This document shows, piece by piece, positions 6,681 to 9,916 of a stretch of 9,916 nucleotides of DNA. The position numbers were made by a program, and so were the translations under genes. Positions within the stretch are counted from its first letter, which is position 1. Every line of letters starts with the position of its first letter. The notes beneath the pieces are model-generated. The model made no database searches. It was not told the origin of the DNA and worked only from the letters and a program-made list of their open reading frames with translations. Source of the stretch: Alphaproteobacteria bacterium MarineAlpha10_Bin2 (GTDB lineage Bacteria > Pseudomonadota > Alphaproteobacteria > UBA828); contig PTKB01000085.1 in assembly GCA_002937555.1 (NCBI GenBank), positions 1-9,916 of the forward strand, given 5' to 3'.

Positions 6681-6754
6681 GCGGGTGTAGCTCAATGGTA
6701 GAGCATAAGCTTCCCAAGCTTGTGACGGGGGTTCGATTCCCCTCACCCGCTCCA
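6681..6754 (+). tRNA. tRNA-Gly (anticodon CCC), CCA encoded
   Basis: The 74-nt gene folds as a full cloverleaf. The acceptor arms GCGGGTG (6681-6687) and CACCCGC (6744-6750) pair over 7 bp. The D arm is the usual GCTCAATGGTAGAGC. The anticodon stem TAAGC/GCTTG encloses loop TTCCCAA, so the anticodon is CCC, reading GGG glycine codons; its outermost pair is U-G. The T arm GGGGGTTCGATTCCCC has the invariant TTCGA. Discriminator T is followed by an encoded CCA (6752-6754). It stands alone, convergent with the hydratase gene. No attachment-site duplication or integrase is present in the window. Confidence 0.96.
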
Positions 6755-6773
6755 AGCACATTGAGGCCGCGCA

Positions 6774-6788
6774 TCGGCGCTACGCCGA
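6774..6788. terminator. GC-rich hairpin at the convergent tRNA / hydratase ends
   Basis: TCGGCG (6774-6779) and CGCCGA (6783-6788) form a perfect 6-bp stem whose 3-nt loop is exactly the hydratase stop codon. It could act on either transcript, but neither strand has a following T tract, so it is only a weak candidate for a transcription end or a 3' stabilising structure. Confidence 0.25.
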
Positions 6789-7571
6789 AGCCGCGCTGAC
6801 GCTGCCGAGACCTTCGACCTCATAGCGGTATTCTTCACCGGCCTGGGGGAAGCGGGTGGCCAGGGTGGAGCCGGTCATGACGACCATGCCAGCGCGAAGC
6901 TGCTTGCCTTGCCCGGCCAACAGGCCGGCCAGCCAGGCCACGGATTCGAACGGATGGCCCATGGCGTCGCCGGTCACGCCGTTTTCGACGAATTCATCGT
7001 TCAAATACATCGCCACCGGGTTGGTCTTGAAATCCAACGCCCGCCAATCGCCTTCGGCCTGGCCGAGCACGATGCCGCCGCACCAGCTGTTGTCGACCAT
7101 GATCGAGAGCGCGTCCAAATCGCCATAATCGGCGTTGCGATCTTCGATCAACTCGAAAGCGGGCAGGCAGGCGGCGACATAGTCGCGCACGGATTCGGCG
7201 TCGCGCGGCGGCGCATCCGCGGGCACGTCCTTCGCGATCTCGACGGCGAGCTCGAATTCGATGCCAAGATGCATGAAATCAGCCAGTTTCAAATTCGCAG
7301 GAGAGCGGTGCACAGTCGACTGAAAGATCGCGCCGGCGATGGGCTCGTGAACGCCGCACAGTTCGCGGATCTTTTCCGAGGTCAGGCCCACCTTATAGCC
7401 GGCGATCGATCCGCGCCCGTCTTCGCTGTAGCGCGCGTTCAACAGGTCCTGGACATGGTATCCGGCTTCCATAGTTGCCGGGCGCAAGCTATCCCGGATC
7501 GGGCGAAACGGCGCGTGCGTCTTGTTTTCGCTGAACAAGCGATCGGCCAGTTCGCGCTCAGAATCACTCAT
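6780..7571 (-). CDS. 2-keto-4-pentenoate hydratase / FAH-superfamily hydratase
   Basis: This belongs to the hydratase/decarboxylase branch (MhpD/HpcG/DmpE-like) of the fumarylacetoacetate hydrolase superfamily; members add water to 2-oxo-4-enoate intermediates of aromatic meta-cleavage, or decarboxylate oxo-diacids. The 263-aa length is typical. Visible motifs are GYKVGLTS (58-65), IEFELAVEIAKD (104-115) with metal-ligand glutamates Glu105 and Glu107, third ligand Glu140 in PAFELIEDR, DNSWCGGIVLG (160-170) and the C-terminal MTGSTLATRFPQAGE (232-246). The spacing of the three glutamates matches MhpD closely. ATG 7571 is preceded by GGGGAGGG about 6 nt away. It follows the aminotransferase gene by 19 bp, so the two are almost certainly co-transcribed. 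The exact substrate is not deducible: no ring-cleavage dioxygenase, aldolase or other meta-cleavage gene is in the window. Confidence 0.88.
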   Translation of the reverse strand: MSDSERELADRLFSENKTHAPFRPIRDSLRPATMEAGYHVQDLLNARYSEDGRGSIAGYKVGLTSEKIRELCGVHEPIAGAIFQSTVHRSPANLKLADFMHLGIEFELAVEIAKDVPADAPPRDAESVRDYVAACLPAFELIEDRNADYGDLDALSIMVDNSWCGGIVLGQAEGDWRALDFKTNPVAMYLNDEFVENGVTGDAMGHPFESVAWLAGLLAGQGKQLRAGMVVMTGSTLATRFPQAGEEYRYEVEGLGSVSAASA

Positions 7572-7590
7572 GTCATCCCTCCCCTACCCT

Positions 7591-8745
7591 TCATCCGAGC
7601 ACGCGCTCGAGGCGGTCCATAGCCTGGTTGAGCAATGCCGGGCGGACGGCAAAACATAGACGAAGATAGCCTTCACCGACATCTCCGAACGCTGTTCCCG
7701 GCGCCAGGCCGACACCGGCATCGTGCAATATCCTCTTGGCGAAGGCGAGGCTGTTGGCTTCGCCTTCGACCGAGAAAAAGGCGTAGAACGCGCCCTTCGG
7801 TTTGGCCATACCGATCCGGTTGAGAGACGACAGGCGGCGAAAGACGAGATCGCGCCGTTCCTCGAAGGCGGCACGCGATTGCGCGACATGCGCTTCACCG
7901 TCGCGGAGCGCAACGATGCCGGCATGCTGCACAAACGTGGGCGGCCCGGCGATGTTGTATTCCGTCAGTTTCGCCAACGTCTGCAACAGATCGGGTGGCG
8001 CCGTGATCCAGCCGAGGCGCCATCCCGTCATGTTCCAGTTCTTGGAGAAGCTGTTGATGACGATCACCCGGTCGTCCGGCTCGGCCATCTGGGCGACCGA
8101 GGGCGCGAGCGTGCGGCCGTCATAAACCAGGCGGGCATAGACATCGTCGCACACCATCCAGATGCCGTGGTCTCGGCAAAAGGCGAAGATCGCTTCCAGT
8201 TCGGCGCACTCGGCCATCCATCCGGTTGGATTGTTGGGCGAATTGATAAAGAGCGCCTTGGCGCCGTTCAGAGCGTCGAACAGGGCGTCCAGATCGATGG
8301 TCCATTCGCCGTCCACTTCACGCAGCGCTACGACGCGGACCTGAGCGCTCAGGACCTCCGCGGCATGGACGGCGTTGGGCCAAATTGGGCCGACAATCAC
8401 CACCGTGTCGCCGGGATCCAGAATCGTCTGATAGGCCAGCATGATGCCATGCATGCCCGACGTGGTCGCCGTGATGCGGTCCATCTCAACGGGGCGGCCA
8501 TAAAGTGTCGTCATATATTCGGCGATGGCTTGGCGCAATTCCGGCACGCCGCTGTTGGGCACATAGAAGGTTTTGTCTTCGGCCAGCGCCTGTACCGCCG
8601 CTTGCTTGATGAAATCCGGCGTCGGCTCGTCGCCCTCGCCGAACCAAAGCGGAATCACGCCTTCCATGCGGTGGCCGAGCTCCATGATCTGACGAATCTG
8701 GCTTTCGGCAAGCTGGGCGACGTTGGTGTTGATTTCGGCGGTCAT
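7591..8745 (-). CDS. Class I/II PLP-dependent aminotransferase
   Basis: This is a fold-type I aminotransferase (aspartate aminotransferase superfamily), 384 aa, moving an amino group between an amino acid and a 2-oxo acid. Motifs in order: GEGDEPTPDFI (36-46), the YVPNSGVPELRQAIAEY segment (61-77), TSGMHGIMLAY (95-105), the NSPNNPTG cofactor loop (168-175), CDDVYARLVYDG (199-210) with pyridine-binding Asp201 and Tyr203, the Schiff-base lysine Lys235 in NSFSKNWNMTGWRLGW, and the substrate-carboxylate arginine Arg362 in YLRLCFA. Specificity is not readable; many such proteins are annotated as aspartate or aromatic aminotransferases. It is the first gene of a two-gene operon with the hydratase and is divergent from the ppx-like gene. 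The start is ATG 8745, with only a weak purine-rich stretch upstream. Confidence 0.9.
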   Translation of the reverse strand: MTAEINTNVAQLAESQIRQIMELGHRMEGVIPLWFGEGDEPTPDFIKQAAVQALAEDKTFYVPNSGVPELRQAIAEYMTTLYGRPVEMDRITATTSGMHGIMLAYQTILDPGDTVVIVGPIWPNAVHAAEVLSAQVRVVALREVDGEWTIDLDALFDALNGAKALFINSPNNPTGWMAECAELEAIFAFCRDHGIWMVCDDVYARLVYDGRTLAPSVAQMAEPDDRVIVINSFSKNWNMTGWRLGWITAPPDLLQTLAKLTEYNIAGPPTFVQHAGIVALRDGEAHVAQSRAAFEERRDLVFRRLSSLNRIGMAKPKGAFYAFFSVEGEANSLAFAKRILHDAGVGLAPGTAFGDVGEGYLRLCFAVRPALLNQAMDRLERVLG

Positions 8746-8809
8746 GGGAACGGCATTCCGATTCTATGGGCGGGTTCAATGTGGATCGAATAATTACGGC
8801 CGGACGGAT

Positions 8810-9916
8810 ATGAGCATACCCGCCCGCCGCTGCGCAATTCTGTTGCGAATCGGCTGCGGGCAACTAAACTCCGCTCGCAAGCAAGCGCCAAGCGAGCTTC
8901 GAGATAATGATTCTTTTACGCGTTTTCCTATCCAGCGTCGGCCTCAGTTGAGCATACCGGGCGCCATTGCACCGACCTCTCTGGCGCAGGATACAGACGC
9001 CAAGACGCCGGTCGCCGTCATCGATATCGGCTCCAATTCGGTTCGCCTGGTGGTCTATGACGCGGCCAAGCGGGCGCCGGTTCCGGTGTTCAACGAAAAG
9101 GTTTTGTGCGGCCTCGGCCGTGGCCTCGATTCGACGGGCCGGCTCAATCCCGAGGGCGTCAAGCTGGCGCATAGCAGCTTGCACCGCTTCGCCGCGCTGA
9201 CCGAGGCGATGGGGGTGACCGACATCAACGCTTTCGCCACCGCTGCTGTGCGCGAGGCCGGCGATGGCCCGGACTTCACGGCGGCGGTTGAGCGCGACTG
9301 CGGAATTTCGGTGCGCATTATTTCTGGCGAGGAAGAAGCGCGGCTCTCGGCGTTGGGCGTGCTCGCGGAAATCCCGCAAGCGAGAGGCTTCATGGGCGAC
9401 CTTGGCGGCGCCAGCCTGGAAATCGCGCACCTCCAGGGCGGCAAGAACCTGAAACAGGCGACGTTGCCGATCGGCCCGCTCCGCATGGCTTGCGGCCCGA
9501 GTGACGGCAGTGGCGGCGGCATGGAAGACCATCTCGCCCGCACGACGTGGCTACAATCGGCGCGCGGCGAAACCTTTTATGCCGTCGGCGGGGCGTGGCG
9601 GAGCTGGGCACGCATGCATATGCGCCATGTCGACTACCCGCTCAGCATCGCCCATCATTACGAGATCTCGGCGGCATCGGCGCTCGAATTCGCCGGAAAG
9701 ATTGCCCTCTTAACGCCGGACGCCTTGTCCGGCTTCGTCGGTCTCGCGGAAGCGCGGGCCGCTTCCATTCCGTTCGCCAATATGTTGCTGAATCGCCTGA
9801 TCGAGGAGTCCGCTGTCTCGTGCGTGCTGTTTTCGGCCTACGGCGTGCGCGAAGGGTCAATCTTCGACCGGCTGCCCGATTTCGTGAAGGCGCAGGACCC
9901 GCTCATCGCCGCCTGC
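8810..9916 (+). CDS. ppx: Ppx/GppA-family exopolyphosphatase (3' end outside window)
   Basis: The protein is of the exopolyphosphatase / pppGpp phosphohydrolase family, which has an actin-like (ASKHA) fold and removes terminal phosphate from polyphosphate or pppGpp. The frame is open from ATG 8810 to the window end (369 codons). Motifs: VAVIDIGSNSVRLVVYD (68-84, first phosphate loop), GLGRGLDSTGRL, ATAAVREAGDGPDF, SGEEEARLSALG (172-183), GDLGGASLEIA (196-206, second phosphate loop), LPIGPLRM, and LFSAYGVREGSIFDRLPD near the edge, normally the end of the catalytic domain. The 67 residues before the first motif are longer than usual and poorly conserved-looking; the ribosome binding site at 8810 is weak, and an in-frame TTG at 8948 would leave 21 residues before the motif. 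The 64-bp divergent gap to the aminotransferase must hold both 5' regions if ATG 8810 is right. Ppx rather than GppA is inferred, not proven. Confidence 0.88.
   Translation, partial: MSIPARRCAILLRIGCGQLNSARKQAPSELRDNDSFTRFPIQRRPQLSIPGAIAPTSLAQDTDAKTPVAVIDIGSNSVRLVVYDAAKRAPVPVFNEKVLCGLGRGLDSTGRLNPEGVKLAHSSLHRFAALTEAMGVTDINAFATAAVREAGDGPDFTAAVERDCGISVRIISGEEEARLSALGVLAEIPQARGFMGDLGGASLEIAHLQGGKNLKQATLPIGPLRMACGPSDGSGGGMEDHLARTTWLQSARGETFYAVGGAWRSWARMHMRHVDYPLSIAHHYEISAASALEFAGKIALLTPDALSGFVGLAEARAASIPFANMLLNRLIEESAVSCVLFSAYGVREGSIFDRLPDFVKAQDPLIAAC

Noticed and set aside
6681..6754. tRNA-Gly as the integration site of a mobile element
   Set aside because: No integrase, no repeat of the tRNA 3' end, and ordinary chromosomal genes on both sides.
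6495..6761. 88-aa minus-strand open frame across the tRNA
   Set aside because: It runs through the tRNA-Gly gene and the intergenic region and overlaps the start of the radical SAM gene; no plausible ribosome binding site or motif.
6909..7622. 237-aa open frame on the plus strand opposite the hydratase
   Set aside because: Antisense shadow with no motif; the hydratase metal-ligand pattern on the minus strand is decisive.
7723..8793. 356-aa open frame on the plus strand opposite the aminotransferase
   Set aside because: This is an antisense shadow of a high-GC gene; the minus strand has every PLP aminotransferase motif.
8864..9532. 222-aa open frame on the minus strand under the ppx-like gene
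   Set aside because: The plus frame carries the Ppx/GppA phosphate loops in the correct order and stays open to the window end; the minus frame is Arg/Ala-rich with no motif.

Overview
The window is GC-rich, compact, single-copy chromosomal DNA that looks alphaproteobacterial, perhaps Rhodospirillales-like. Three things point there: a SAM-II riboswitch in front of an O-succinylhomoserine sulfhydrylase gene (SAM-II is mainly alphaproteobacterial), the metZ-apaG neighbourhood, and the style of the individual proteins. I see no insertion sequence, phage gene, CRISPR array, toxin-antitoxin pair or rRNA, and no gene-free stretch longer than about 170 bases.

Left part (1-1348, + strand): the C-terminal half of an RND efflux pump, cut by the window edge. 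It converges with a run of five genes on the minus strand. Read in their own direction these are an unassigned radical SAM protein (6508-5534), metZ with its SAM-II leader (5482-4153), apaG (4093-3665), folE (3533-2889) and a TrkH-type potassium uptake subunit (2811-1354). Spacings of 59-166 bp and promoter-like sequences suggest several transcription units rather than one tight operon.

Middle (6681-6754, + strand): a tRNA-Gly with anticodon CCC and an encoded CCA end. It lies between the radical SAM gene, which points away from it, and a convergent two-gene operon. That operon (minus strand, 8745-6780) encodes a class I aminotransferase and a 2-keto-4-pentenoate hydratase/FAH-family enzyme only 19 bp apart, which suggests they act in one pathway. 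Right end (8810-9916, + strand): a Ppx/GppA-type exopolyphosphatase, divergent from the aminotransferase and cut by the window edge.

The best-supported regulatory system is the metZ leader. A SAM-II aptamer is followed by an intrinsic terminator just before the start codon. A six-base element in the aptamer's 3' tail can pair either inside the aptamer pseudoknot or with the terminator's 5' arm, which gives a simple SAM-off transcription switch. The least explained gene is the radical SAM protein with a cysteine-rich C-terminus directly upstream. Everything else is recognisable housekeeping or metabolic content; I did not find clear evidence of a wholly new multi-gene system.
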